Part shown: positions 1 through 9,216 of the stretch, piece by piece | Position numbering within the stretch: the stretch's first letter is position 1 | Layout: each line of letters starts with the position of its first letter | NCBI RefSeq assembly: GCF_000220175.1 | Contig: NZ_AFPU01000001.1 | Location: 591,512 to 655,511, forward strand | Direction of reading: 5' to 3' | Source: Nitrosarchaeum koreense MY1 | GTDB taxonomy: Archaea > Thermoproteota > Nitrososphaeria > Nitrososphaerales > Nitrosopumilaceae | Length of the DNA stretch: 64,000 nt | Notes under the pieces: generated by a model | What the model was told of the DNA's origin: nothing | Seen by the model: only the letters and a program-made list of their open reading frames with translations | Database searches by the model: none | Position numbers and translations under genes: made by a program

Positions 1-30
1 AAAAATCTAGAAAGTTTGAGGGATGACTAA
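1..30 (+). CDS. 3' end of upstream gene in the hydrogenase-like operon (partial)
   Basis: The first nine codons visible are an open frame ending in a TAA whose last A is also the A of the next gene's ATG (TAATG overlap). This tight coupling suggests the last residues of a preceding subunit of the same membrane complex, for example a HyfE- or HyfB-like subunit. Too little is visible to name it. Confidence 0.4.
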   Translation, partial: KNLESLRDD

Positions 31-1547
31 TGCTTGATACTATGTTCTCATCTATTGAATCTGTTTTGGTGGTTTCACTTCTTTTAACTCCAGTGATCAG
101 CGGACTGCTAGTTACATTATTAAAAAGAAAACGAATCATTGAGGTCACTACAGTAGTTTCTTCATTTCTAATATTGATTCAAGGATTGTTTTTACTATCT
201 AGTATTTTAGAAAAAAAATCCATCTCACTTTTTGACGGCATATTTTATCTTGACTCACTAAGTGCGATTATGATAATTACAATTTCTTTGGTGGGATTTC
301 TCTCATCTCTTTACTCTGTAAATTACATGGGCATACAATATGATAAATTAATTGTAGACAGACAAAAACTTGTCAGATATTATCAGGGATTTAACATGTT
401 CTTATTTACAATGTTGCTCGTACCAATTTCTAATAATCTTGGTATAATGTGGATCGCAATCGAAGCTACCACGCTTGTTTCTGTTTTGTTGATTATGCTT
501 TATACAAAACAAGGTTCTATTGAAGCATCATGGAAATATTTGCTAATATCTACTGTAGGTTTATCACTTGCCCTTTTTGGAATAATTTTATTTTACTATG
601 CAAATTCAGTTTATGATAATTCCTTTAACTCTATTCATGGGATGGACTGGACAAACATGGTTGAAAATGCACTCCAGTTTGATCCTAACCTTGTTAAATT
701 TGCCTTTATTTTCATACTAGTAGGATTTGGAACAAAAGCAGGCCTTGCACCAATGCATACGTGGCTACCTGACGCTCATAGTGAGGCTCCATCCCCAATT
801 AGTGCTCTTTTATCAGGTGTTTTGCTAAATTGTGCATTTTATGGTCTTTTACGATTTCATATAATTTCTAGTCATTCCATCGGTTCTGGCTTCTCAAATA
901 CCCTGTTGATTATTCTTGGAATAATATCGCTTGGCATTGCTGCAGCATCGATATATTTTCAGAAAGATGTCAAACGCATGTTGGCCTTTTCAAGTGTTGA
1001 ACATATGGGAATAATTTCTGTATCTATGGGCTTTGGAGTTTTTCTAGGAATTTATGGTGCATTACTTCATGTGATTAATCATGCTGTTGTAAAATCTCTT
1101 TTGTTTTTTTCAAGCGGATCAATCTCCCAAAAATATCAAACAAAATCTATTACAGATACAAGTGGAATAATTAAGACAATGCCAATAACGGGCTTTATGT
1201 TTTTGATAGGTGGTTTAGCAATAATTGGAATGCCACCATTCAATATTTTTATGAGCGAATTTTTAATGTTAAGTTCTGGATTTAGTTCTGAAAACTTTCT
1301 TGCTAGTGCACTTGTGATTTTGTTTCTGGTGATAATCTTTGCAAGTTTTGGAAAACATTTACTACACATGGTATTTGGAAATCCAAAATCCGAAATGGAA
1401 AAAGGTGATTTTGGAAAACTTTCAATTTTACCTATGGTTATTTTGGGTTCAGTAATTTTTATAATGGGAATTTATGTTCCAGAACCTTTACAAACATTGA
1501 TTGAAGATGCATCAAAAATTATACTAGTAGGTGGAGCCAACTCTTGA
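30..1547 (+). CDS. HyfF/NuoL-type proton- or sodium-translocating membrane subunit
   Basis: This 505-residue polytopic protein belongs to the antiporter-like subunit family (NuoL/M/N, MrpD, HyfB/F). The closest feel is HyfF of hydrogenase-4, about 526 residues in E. coli. The family signature appears near residues 235-265 (KAGLAPMHTWLPDAHSEAPS), followed by a conserved HMGI segment near residue 325 and an HxxxH-like stretch (LLHVINHAVVKSLLFF). A conserved Glu in the WIAIEATT segment (about residue 144) and the Lys in KAGLAP are the usual ion-pathway residues. It overlaps the downstream large-subunit gene by 17 bp, so the genes are cotranscribed. It should form the ion-pumping arm of the membrane complex. 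Which ion is moved cannot be read from the sequence. Confidence 0.85.
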   Translation: MLDTMFSSIESVLVVSLLLTPVISGLLVTLLKRKRIIEVTTVVSSFLILIQGLFLLSSILEKKSISLFDGIFYLDSLSAIMIITISLVGFLSSLYSVNYMGIQYDKLIVDRQKLVRYYQGFNMFLFTMLLVPISNNLGIMWIAIEATTLVSVLLIMLYTKQGSIEASWKYLLISTVGLSLALFGIILFYYANSVYDNSFNSIHGMDWTNMVENALQFDPNLVKFAFIFILVGFGTKAGLAPMHTWLPDAHSEAPSPISALLSGVLLNCAFYGLLRFHIISSHSIGSGFSNTLLIILGIISLGIAAASIYFQKDVKRMLAFSSVEHMGIISVSMGFGVFLGIYGALLHVINHAVVKSLLFFSSGSISQKYQTKSITDTSGIIKTMPITGFMFLIGGLAIIGMPPFNIFMSEFLMLSSGFSSENFLASALVILFLVIIFASFGKHLLHMVFGNPKSEMEKGDFGKLSILPMVILGSVIFIMGIYVPEPLQTLIEDASKIILVGGANS

Positions 1548-3207
1548 TCAATTCACACATACATTATACTCTGGAGGTAAAAATTTGAATTATAAAGAAA
1601 TCACTAAAAAATATTATTCCGAATTAGAAAAATTTGATTCAAATCTGAAAATATTTGAAAACAATAATGAATTACATCTAACTCTCAGTGATCCAAATCA
1701 ATTGCATGGACTTTGTGAATTTTTGAAAAAGAGTTTTGATCTTAGGCTGTTAACAATAATCTGCTGTGATGAACAAAAATTGAAGGCAGGGTTCAAAATT
1801 AGGCATGTTTTTGGCTCTGATGTTGATGATTTTTTCTTATTTGTAATCTCATCCATTAATTCAAGTCATAGCTATTTTCCTAGCATCTACGATGTGTTTC
1901 CCTCTTCAATTTTGTATGAGAGAGAAATTAATGATATGTTTGGATTAATTGCTAAAGAAAATCCAAACATTAAGCCGTTGATCTTACATGATTTCCCAAA
2001 TGATATTTTTCCACTGCAAAAAGATTTTAAATTAAATGATGTTGTAAAGAGAAATTCAAAACAGTTTGAATTCACTCCGATTACTGGAGAAGGCGTATGT
2101 GAAATCCCTGTGGGTCCAATACATGCAGGAATAATTGAACCTGGTCATTTTAGATTCAGTGTTGTAGGGGAAACTATCATCAACTTGGAAATTCGTTTAG
2201 GTTATGCTCACAAGGGAATAGAAAAACTTGCAGAAAGTATGCCATTAGATGATGTGATATTTTTGTCAGAAAGAATCTCTGGAGATGAATCTGTGGCAAA
2301 CTCTATCGCATTCTGTAATGCAATAGAAAAAATCGCACAATTGACAATACCTCAAAAAGCAAAACAAATTAGATTATTGTTTGCAGAGCTAGAGAGAATC
2401 TATAATCATTTTGGAACTCTCAGTGGCATTCTTGCAGATATAGGATTTCAATATGGTGCATCCAGACTGAATATCTTAAAGGAGCAATTGATGCAGTTAA
2501 ATGAAAAATTGTCTGGCAGTAGAATATTATTTGGAGTAAATCAAATCGGTGGTGTAAAAACTAACATTACTGATAAAACACTAGTTGGTATTCATTCTGT
2601 TTTAGATGATGCTTTTCAGAACTTTGAAAAAATACTAGATCATTTAAAATCAAATTCATCTGTAATGGATAGACTCCGAAATACTGGCATAATTGAAAAA
2701 CAAATGGCAAAAGATTTGGGATTGGTAGGAATCTCTTCTAGATGTATTGGTATTGAAACAGATGCCAGACATACTCATCCTTACGGCTATTATCCATCAG
2801 TTAACTTGAAACAAAAAACCCCTAGAGAAACAATGGAGCATCAAGTGGAATTGCAGAAACGAGTTGGCGATGTTTTATCTAGAGTTATGAGCCGTGTTGA
2901 TGACTTGAGGCAATCAAAAGACATCATATGCTCTATTATTGCTCTGGAAAATGATGGGTTGTCTGTATCGCTAGATGAAGAATTAACTCCGTATTCATCA
3001 GGTTTGGGTTATGCTGAGTCTCATAGGGGAGAGACATTACATTGGGTTATGATTGGGGAACATGATTCTATTTTTAGATATAAGATCAGAACTGCCTCTT
3101 TTTCCAACTGGCCTATTATTGAGCATGCAGTATTGAATAACATTGTAGCTGATTTTCCAGTAATTAACAAAAGTTTTGATTTTTCTTATTCGGGGAATGA
3201 CCTATGA
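1531..3207 (+). CDS. HyfG-like large subunit (NuoC-NuoD fusion) lacking Ni ligands
   Basis: This 558-residue protein has an N-terminal 30-kDa/NuoC-like domain (about residues 20-170, with ILYEREINDMFGL near 127-139). It is joined to a NuoD/hydrogenase large-subunit domain (about 185-558, with EIPVGPIHAGIIEPGHFRFS). In catalytic group 4 [NiFe] hydrogenases the first CxxC lies in an RICGIC-type motif. Here that stretch reads ERISGDESVAN (about 247-257). The C-terminal DPCxxC is replaced by a tail ending FDFSYSGNDL. Both Ni-binding cysteine pairs are therefore missing, as in complex I NuoD and in the hydrogenase-related Ehr complexes known from the literature. It starts with GTG inside the previous gene and shares ATGA with the next. 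It probably acts as a quinone- or carrier-reducing module rather than as a hydrogenase. Confidence 0.85.
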   Translation: MEPTLDQFTHTLYSGGKNLNYKEITKKYYSELEKFDSNLKIFENNNELHLTLSDPNQLHGLCEFLKKSFDLRLLTIICCDEQKLKAGFKIRHVFGSDVDDFFLFVISSINSSHSYFPSIYDVFPSSILYEREINDMFGLIAKENPNIKPLILHDFPNDIFPLQKDFKLNDVVKRNSKQFEFTPITGEGVCEIPVGPIHAGIIEPGHFRFSVVGETIINLEIRLGYAHKGIEKLAESMPLDDVIFLSERISGDESVANSIAFCNAIEKIAQLTIPQKAKQIRLLFAELERIYNHFGTLSGILADIGFQYGASRLNILKEQLMQLNEKLSGSRILFGVNQIGGVKTNITDKTLVGIHSVLDDAFQNFEKILDHLKSNSSVMDRLRNTGIIEKQMAKDLGLVGISSRCIGIETDARHTHPYGYYPSVNLKQKTPRETMEHQVELQKRVGDVLSRVMSRVDDLRQSKDIICSIIALENDGLSVSLDEELTPYSSGLGYAESHRGETLHWVMIGEHDSIFRYKIRTASFSNWPIIEHAVLNNIVADFPVINKSFDFSYSGNDL

Positions 3208-4019
3208 AAAAAAATAACGATAAAGTAGATAATTTTATTGATATGTCATTTAGATCAGACACAATACAAGATCCATTAAAAATGGATAATAGTATTGCAT
3301 CAAATTATAGAGGATATATTACATTAGATCCTGCTAAAGATTTTATCTTAAATGATAAAATTGGAAAAATATTAGAAAATTCATGTCCTACACATGCTAT
3401 TACATATCAAAATAATGATGATTCAAAAATTAATTTTGATAATGGAAAGTGCATTTTATGTGGAAACTGCCAAATAAAATCTCCTGAACTAATTAAAATT
3501 ACAAATAAATTTGATTTGGCAAAAAAAAGAAGAGATGATCTTATTGAAACGTTTTCTATGTCTGCTCCATTTGGAAAAACATGTGATGAATTAGGAAAAG
3601 AATTAAAAAATAAAATTGACAAAATTTTTGGAAGATCATTGACTATAAGAGAAATCGATGCAGGTTCTTGTAACGGATGCGAGATTGAGATCAACGCATT
3701 GAATAATCCTATCTATGACATTGAGCGATATGGAATTACTTTTGTGGCATCACCACGTCATGCTGATGTATTATTGGTAACAGGTCCTGCATCCAAAAAC
3801 ATGGAAAGAGCACTAAAGATAGCATATGACTCTACTCCAAATCCTAAACTCGTCATTGCCGTAGGTGCATGTGCCTGCAGTGGTGGCATATTTGGTAATA
3901 CTTATGCAACCACAGGAGGTATAGATGGTATTGTTCCTGTTAATGTCTACATTCCAGGATGTCCTCCTAGACCACAAGCTTTGCTTTACGGTATACTTAT
4001 GGCAATAAACAAAATATGA
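3204..4019 (+). CDS. HyfI/NuoB-like Fe-S subunit fused to a one-cluster ferredoxin segment
   Basis: This 271-residue protein holds a NuoB-type domain (about residues 147-271) with all four cysteines expected for the N2 cluster: CNGC (156, 159), CAC (223, 225) and GCPPRP (253). Before it lies a shortened ferredoxin-like segment with C61 (SCPTHAI) and C83/C86/C89 (CILCGNC), enough for one [4Fe-4S] cluster instead of the two found in HyfH. The usual fourth Cys of the CxxCxxCxxxCP motif is Ser. The gene overlaps the large-subunit gene by 4 bp (ATGA). The fusion would pass electrons from a ferredoxin-like donor to the N2-type cluster next to the Ni-less large subunit. No NADH-oxidising NuoE/F/G genes follow. 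Confidence 0.85.
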   Translation: MKKNNDKVDNFIDMSFRSDTIQDPLKMDNSIASNYRGYITLDPAKDFILNDKIGKILENSCPTHAITYQNNDDSKINFDNGKCILCGNCQIKSPELIKITNKFDLAKKRRDDLIETFSMSAPFGKTCDELGKELKNKIDKIFGRSLTIREIDAGSCNGCEIEINALNNPIYDIERYGITFVASPRHADVLLVTGPASKNMERALKIAYDSTPNPKLVIAVGACACSGGIFGNTYATTGGIDGIVPVNVYIPGCPPRPQALLYGILMAINKI

Positions 4020-4035
4020 TTTTTAGCAATATTGT

Positions 4036-4046
4036 AAATATATAAT
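4036..4046 (+). promoter_or_regulatory. TATA-like element upstream of cdvA
   Basis: The sequence aaatatataat is a good archaeal TATA box in the gap after the Fe-S subunit gene. It implies transcription from about 4070 and an mRNA leader of about 200 nt before the preferred cdvA start at 4266. Otherwise the open frame from 4119 would be translated. Confidence 0.35.
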
Positions 4047-4265
4047 TTTAAAATTACAATTTTCACGCTTATCTGCGTCCATTTTCATTTCCAAAATGAT
4101 GAGTGAATTCACGTTGAGTTGAATCTCACCATTTCATGGAAATATGACGAAGATTGTTGGTTTTGTATGAAAATTACCTGTAGAATTTCAGCTCAAAATA
4201 ATCTTACCAAAACCAGTAACCTTTCTCACACTTTCCCGGTTATACGAATCCCTAAACCACTACAC

Positions 4266-5099
4266 ATGACACACGACGATATCGATATCATCGGTAAAAA
4301 CGTCAAAGACATGTACGGAACATTCATGGGTAAAGTCATTGGAACAATAACTGACATTGATGGAAGCATCCAATCAGTTGGCGTTGACTGCGGTGCTCAA
4401 GGATTACAGCAAATCGCATATGAGCAACTTGTAGTTCAAGGCAGTGTTGTTATATTCATTCCAAAATGGAGACTAGACTCACAAAGACTTCTACGCGAAA
4501 AACAACTGACACTGCGTCGTCTAAAGGCCTTGATTGATATTGTTTCTGAAAATGATGACATGAAAGAAGATGCCGAAATAATTCATGAAAAATACAAGTC
4601 AAAACTTGAATCATTGGATGAACTAGAAAACAAAATCAAATCAAAGCTAGATGCAAGACAAGCAGCGCTAGAGGAACAGCTAAAGTCTACAAAGATGTTG
4701 TTATTTGATGCAAAAGTACAATACAAGAGCAACGAAATCTCAGAAAATACATTTGAGACCGTGAAATCATGCGCTACTGAATTAATTGAGCATGTAACTC
4801 ACGAATCTGCCGAAATCTCAAACGTAAAGAGAAGAATTGCTGATCTTGATGCAGAAGTAATAACTGTAACGACACCTCCAAAAAAAGAAATCCAAGAATC
4901 CGCCGTTTCATATCTGGGCAATTCTGAACAAGAGCAACTAGTTCAGAGCATACTTCCAGAAGCACCAACAGATCCAGTCATTCATTCAGAAGCAACACGT
5001 GCTGATGAAACCGAATCACACCTGCCGACACCTCCCAAAGAGGTCAAAAAAGAGACATCTCACTACGACGACTGGCTTGGCAGAATGGAAGCATCTTAA
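4266..5099 (+). CDS. cdvA: CdvA-like cell-division protein (PRC barrel plus coiled coil)
   Basis: From the ATG at 4266 the product is 277 residues. It has an N-terminal PRC-barrel domain (about 1-75; KNVKDMYGTFMGKVIGTI), a long charged coiled coil (about 80-200) and a Pro/Glu-rich tail ending YDDWLGRMEAS. This is the layout of thaumarchaeal CdvA, the membrane- and DNA-associated scaffold that recruits ESCRT-III-like CdvB proteins at mid-cell. The frame is open for 49 codons upstream (to 4119), but those codons are Cys-rich and unlike the domain, so I prefer 4266. No CdvB or CdvC gene is adjacent. Confidence 0.8.
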   Translation: MTHDDIDIIGKNVKDMYGTFMGKVIGTITDIDGSIQSVGVDCGAQGLQQIAYEQLVVQGSVVIFIPKWRLDSQRLLREKQLTLRRLKALIDIVSENDDMKEDAEIIHEKYKSKLESLDELENKIKSKLDARQAALEEQLKSTKMLLFDAKVQYKSNEISENTFETVKSCATELIEHVTHESAEISNVKRRIADLDAEVITVTTPPKKEIQESAVSYLGNSEQEQLVQSILPEAPTDPVIHSEATRADETESHLPTPPKEVKKETSHYDDWLGRMEAS

Positions 5100-5156
5100 C
5101 TTTTTTTAAATTATTTTTCTTTAACATTTACAAGTCTGAATCTCTACACTATTTTG

Positions 5157-7073
5157 ATGTCCGAATTTAATATCGGTCTTGGAAATAATGATACTCAAAC
5201 AAGAAAAGATGCATCTTCAGATTTTGTTTCCTTTTGGGATAAACAGGCAAAAAATCTTAGTTGGTTTTCCACTTGGGAAAAAACATTGGACTGGAATCCT
5301 CCATTTGCTAAATGGTTTGTAGGAGGTACAATTAACGCATCATACAACGCCCTTGATATTCATCAGAAAAACAAGGCTGAAAAACCTGCTATATTGTGGG
5401 AAGGCGAGAATGGTGATTCACGCGTTCTTACTTACAATGACATGTGGAAACAAGTCCAAAAACTTGCAAACGTCCTCAAATCACTTGGTGTTAAGAAAGG
5501 CGACCGAGTGACTATCTATCTCCCAATGATTCCAGAATTGCCAATATCGATGCTTGCATGTGCAAGAATAGGTGCAACTCATACTGTTATATTTTCTGGA
5601 TTTAGTGCAGCAGCAATTAAAGATAGAATTGAAGATTCAAAATCAAAAATAGTAATTACTGCTGATGGTGGATATCGACGTGGAAATGTAATTAAACTAA
5701 AAGAAGTAATCGATGACGCAATCAGTGATCTTGATTTTGTTCAAAATGTAATTGTAGTTGAAAGAACAAAAAACAAAATCTCTCTTTCTTCAAAAGACAA
5801 GCTTTGGAATCAATTAATGGGAAATGCTTTTGATGTATTTCCTGCAGAAAAATTAGACAGTACTCATCCTCTTTACATTTTGTATACATCTGGAACAACA
5901 GGAAAACCAAAAGGTGTGCTGCATGGAACTGGAGGTTATCTAACTCACTTACATTCCACATTCAAGTGGGCATTTGACATTAAAGATTCCGATGTATTTT
6001 TTTGTACAGCTGATATTGGTTGGGTCACAGGACACAGCTATGTTGTTTATGGCCCGCTTTTACATGGTGCAACAGAAGTAATGTATGAAGGCGCACCAGA
6101 TTTTCCAAACGCATCGCGAATGTGGGGTATAATTGAAAAATACAAAGTTACTATTTTTTACACAACCCCTACTGCACTTCGAATGTTTATGAAATTTGGA
6201 AACGATCTTCCAAATTCATTTGATCTCTCATCTCTTAGACTTTTAGGAAGTGTTGGTGAACCGATTAATCCTGAAGTATGGAGATGGTATTTTAAAATAA
6301 TTGGAAAAGAAAAATGTCCGATAATTGATACATGGTGGCAAACTGAAACTGGCGGTATGTTGATTTCTGCTTTGCCTGGCTTGGAAACAATTCCATTGAA
6401 ACCGGGCTCTGGAACTCTGCCTATTCCAGGATTGAAAATATCAGTAGTCGATGAATCTGGAAATGAAGTACCTGCAAACACCAAGGGATATTTACTAATC
6501 AAAAATCCTTGGCCTGGGATGCTTTTGACTTTGTGGGGAGATGATAAGAAATACCATGACGTGTATTGGTCAAAGTACAAAAATTGTTACTATCCAGGTG
6601 ATTATGCACTAAAAGATTCAGATGGCTACTTTTGGTTGCTTGGAAGAGCTGATGATGTACTCAAAGTATCTGGTCATAGAATAGGGACTGCTGAGCTTGA
6701 AAGCTGCCTTGTATCTCATAATGATGTTGCAGAATCAGCCGTATGTGGAATTCCAGATGAGATCAAAGGTGAAATCATAATTGCTTTTGTAGTCTTAAAA
6801 CAAAATGTAACAAAAGATGTGTCACTTTTAGAAAAAGAATTGTCTATAAAAATAAGAAATGATATTGGTGCAATTGCTACCACCCAACAAATCTATTTTG
6901 TATCCAAATTGCCAAAAACTCGTAGTGGTAAAATTATGCGAAGACTACTAAAAGCAATAGCCAACAATGAGACTATCGGTGATGTCAGTACTTTGGAAGA
7001 TGGGGCTGCAGTATCTGAAATCCAATCTGCATTTGATGAATTAAAAAAATCAATTCAAAATAAAACAAAATAA
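5157..7073 (+). CDS. acs: acetyl-CoA synthetase (AMP-forming)
   Basis: This 638-residue ANL-superfamily enzyme activates acetate, or a similar short acid, to the acyl-AMP and then the CoA thioester. Visible core motifs are the P-loop YTSGTTGKPKGVLH (about residue 242), DTWWQTETGG (about 390), GRADDVLKVSGHR (about 494) and the acetylatable catalytic Lys in TRSGKIMRR (about 591). Length fits Acs. The ATG at 5157 is preferred to the TTG one codon earlier. A T-rich TATA-like stretch at about 5104-5115 gives a short leader. In autotrophic thaumarchaea it may serve acetate or propionate-type acid activation; the substrate is not readable here. It is convergent with the PAS gene and separated from it by 2 bp. 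Confidence 0.93.
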   Translation: MSEFNIGLGNNDTQTRKDASSDFVSFWDKQAKNLSWFSTWEKTLDWNPPFAKWFVGGTINASYNALDIHQKNKAEKPAILWEGENGDSRVLTYNDMWKQVQKLANVLKSLGVKKGDRVTIYLPMIPELPISMLACARIGATHTVIFSGFSAAAIKDRIEDSKSKIVITADGGYRRGNVIKLKEVIDDAISDLDFVQNVIVVERTKNKISLSSKDKLWNQLMGNAFDVFPAEKLDSTHPLYILYTSGTTGKPKGVLHGTGGYLTHLHSTFKWAFDIKDSDVFFCTADIGWVTGHSYVVYGPLLHGATEVMYEGAPDFPNASRMWGIIEKYKVTIFYTTPTALRMFMKFGNDLPNSFDLSSLRLLGSVGEPINPEVWRWYFKIIGKEKCPIIDTWWQTETGGMLISALPGLETIPLKPGSGTLPIPGLKISVVDESGNEVPANTKGYLLIKNPWPGMLLTLWGDDKKYHDVYWSKYKNCYYPGDYALKDSDGYFWLLGRADDVLKVSGHRIGTAELESCLVSHNDVAESAVCGIPDEIKGEIIIAFVVLKQNVTKDVSLLEKELSIKIRNDIGAIATTQQIYFVSKLPKTRSGKIMRRLLKAIANNETIGDVSTLEDGAAVSEIQSAFDELKKSIQNKTK

Positions 7074-7075
7074 TT

Positions 7076-7606
7076 TTATTTTTTTAACGATCTTAAATCC
7101 GTTGTTACTAACATGTCAAACATTTTTTTTAACCCTTCATATTCTGATTTAGAATTTTCATCTAAATTGTTATATTCGCTTTTTTTAATCTCATCAAGCT
7201 TTTCTTTAGCCTCTTTAAAGTAATCCTCAAATTCTTTAATCTTTTTATCATTTAATTCTGTAAGATCAAAAATTACCGTATTACTTCCAAGCAAGTTTTT
7301 CTTCTCATCATAAAGACTCACTGCGTGTAAGATTCCTGGAAAAGTGCTTCCATCTTGTTTTTTAAAGGTAATTTCCCTATCTGTGACATTTCCAGTCTCA
7401 AACCATGTTTTTAGCGAGTCATTCATTGCTTCCCATGCGTCTTTAGGCACGTGCTCAAATATTGTTCTGCCTAGAATCTCTGTTTTGGCATATCCTAACT
7501 TACTAGCATAAGTTGAATTGCAATCAAGAATAATTCCAATGGAGTTGATCCGTCTCCACATTATTGGGGCGTCCTTGAGAATTTTTCTTGCTTCCGTTTG
7601 TGGCAT
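7076..7606 (-). CDS. single-PAS-domain protein with C-terminal coiled coil
   Basis: The 176-residue soluble protein has one PAS domain (about residues 12-122; LDCNSTYASKLGYAKTEILG and later REITFKKQDGSTFPGI are typical). A Lys/Glu-rich helical tail follows (about 123-176). There is no kinase or receiver domain, so it probably senses a small ligand or redox state and acts through dimerisation. It starts with ATG, and its 3' end faces acs. Confidence 0.8.
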   Translation of the reverse strand: MPQTEARKILKDAPIMWRRINSIGIILDCNSTYASKLGYAKTEILGRTIFEHVPKDAWEAMNDSLKTWFETGNVTDREITFKKQDGSTFPGILHAVSLYDEKKNLLGSNTVIFDLTELNDKKIKEFEDYFKEAKEKLDEIKKSEYNNLDENSKSEYEGLKKMFDMLVTTDLRSLKK

Positions 7607-7884
7607 TTTTTATTTTACCTTTGACTAGTTATTAAATTGAAATCTTGTCAAATAATATCTGCTGACTTTTTGATATTAAATCATATTCTGTGTTTTGAAG
7701 ATCAAACCAACTAAAACCCTAGTATGAATTAAATTCCTAAAAATCAATTATGATATTGCACAGCTTTCCTTTTATGCCATATTTGCATAATTAACTCACA
7801 TCAGCAATAGGTGGAAACACAAAGAAAACCTCAAAAAATAATTCAATCTTTATCGTTGGCGGTATTATCGCAGCTGGCGCTCTG

Positions 7885-8097
7885 TTGCTATTTGCATATC
7901 TGATGTGGTATGTGGCTCCTGCAGAAAACATGGATCTAGTTAGAATTGTTGCAGTAACCGAGTCAGGTTGTATTGCAGAAACATCAGATGGATTTGCAGT
8001 AAATATTGGTGAATGTAGAGAACCAAATCAGTATGTTATGGCACCAGTAGATAAGAAAGTCAGAGAACGTGCAGCATTAATGAATCCTACAACCTAG
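7885..8097 (+). CDS. small membrane-anchored protein with VTE-x-GC motif; start unclear
   Basis: The coding frame gives a single transmembrane helix followed by a short outer domain with VTESGC and a second Cys (GEC). The helix begins upstream of the first usual start codon: the TTG at 7885 would cut it in half, and the frame stays open back to 7795 with only an ATA at 7807 in a plausible place. Either an unusual start or an indel near 7800 is likely. The outer domain is clearly related to the product at 14126 (VTEHGC ... C). The function is unknown. The 3' end overlaps fen by 4 bp, tail to tail. Confidence 0.65.
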   Translation: MLFAYLMWYVAPAENMDLVRIVAVTESGCIAETSDGFAVNIGECREPNQYVMAPVDKKVRERAALMNPTT

Positions 8098-9119
8098 CTA
8101 AACCATTGATCTAAATTATGACTCTTTTTTTCTAATGCTTTTCTAAGTCGATTCAAAGAAGATTGAATTCTGTCTTCAGAAAAACTTCTTTCTTTGACTA
8201 GATAGTTTGTCATTCCTTCATAGTCTACTTTTCCAAAGACTATCTCATCTACATCTGTTACAATCGGTTCAAGAAATATTTTGCGAATCTTCTCATACTC
8301 GATTGTCTGTAACTGTTCTTGAATTTGTGGAATGTCTTCTAATCTTGAATATTGTTTTATCATTTTTAATGCAGTTTTTGGTCCTATCCTATCAAATCCA
8401 TTTGGATTAAAATCTGTACCAATTAAAATTCCAATATCTACTATCTGTTCTCTGGTAATTTCTAATGAATCTAGTGTTTTTTGAGTCTCGATAATCTCTG
8501 GCTCAATTTCCACATACGTGTTTCTGTTTGGAATCTTTCTTCTTCCGCTGTTTGTAAAATTTCTAATCAGCCTCTTTGCTCCACAAAGTATAGAATCAAA
8601 GTCTTGACTTGCAGAGGCATAAGCTTGTCCAGTATTTGTTAGATGGGCTGCAGTTGCTTCTCCTTCGGATGCCGCATCAATGTATGGAATTCCAAAGTAT
8701 GATAAAATTTGTTTTGACTCTTTAACCATTCCGTCTTTCATGCTAGTTGTTTGTTGTGCAAACTTTCTTGCATCTTCTAAATTTCCTTCTGCAATTGCTT
8801 TTTCATATTTTATTGTAGCATCTTTTTTGATCTGCTTTCTTCTTTCAATCTCTGCAGTTTTCAACGATGGTGGTTTTCCATCAAATACATAGACTGGTTT
8901 TATCCCTAATGATAAAAAATTGATATTTCTATAAAGTAACCCGCTAAGATGACTCGTTATCCTGCCCTCAGAATCAGATAGCTGTAATCCGTCTGGACCT
9001 CTAATGCTTGCCAAGAACTGATAAATTGCATTATACGCATCAATTGCTATCACTTTTGATGAAAATGATTCTAGAGTTGTTTTCTCTCTTACTACTAACT
9101 CTTTGAGGTTTAATCCCAT
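8094..9119 (-). CDS. fen: flap endonuclease 1
   Basis: This 341-residue structure-specific nuclease removes 5' flaps in Okazaki-fragment maturation and repair. The XPG N domain starts near residue 1 (MGLNLKELV, then [12 protein letters not shown] with the first catalytic Asp, and VFDGKPP). The XPG-I domain carries EGEATAAHL and SQDFDSIL. A helix-hairpin-helix region follows (GIGPKTAL-like: [13 protein letters not shown]). The C-terminus (NLDQWFS) resembles a PIP box for the sliding clamp. All expected acidic residues seem to be in place and the length is normal. Confidence 0.95.
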   Translation of the reverse strand: MGLNLKELVVREKTTLESFSSKVIAIDAYNAIYQFLASIRGPDGLQLSDSEGRITSHLSGLLYRNINFLSLGIKPVYVFDGKPPSLKTAEIERRKQIKKDATIKYEKAIAEGNLEDARKFAQQTTSMKDGMVKESKQILSYFGIPYIDAASEGEATAAHLTNTGQAYASASQDFDSILCGAKRLIRNFTNSGRRKIPNRNTYVEIEPEIIETQKTLDSLEITREQIVDIGILIGTDFNPNGFDRIGPKTALKMIKQYSRLEDIPQIQEQLQTIEYEKIRKIFLEPIVTDVDEIVFGKVDYEGMTNYLVKERSFSEDRIQSSLNRLRKALEKKSHNLDQWFS

Positions 9120-9216
9120 TGATTGTTGTTGATTTTTGAGCTATTTTGTCTTTATCGTTTGAAATACAGATCGTAATAACTACAATTGGATATATAAAAA
9201 AGAAAAATCTAATCAT

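Noticed and set aside
1531..3207. Active [NiFe] hydrogenase
   Set aside because: Neither CxxC pair for the Ni-Fe centre is present in the large subunit, and no maturation genes are seen.
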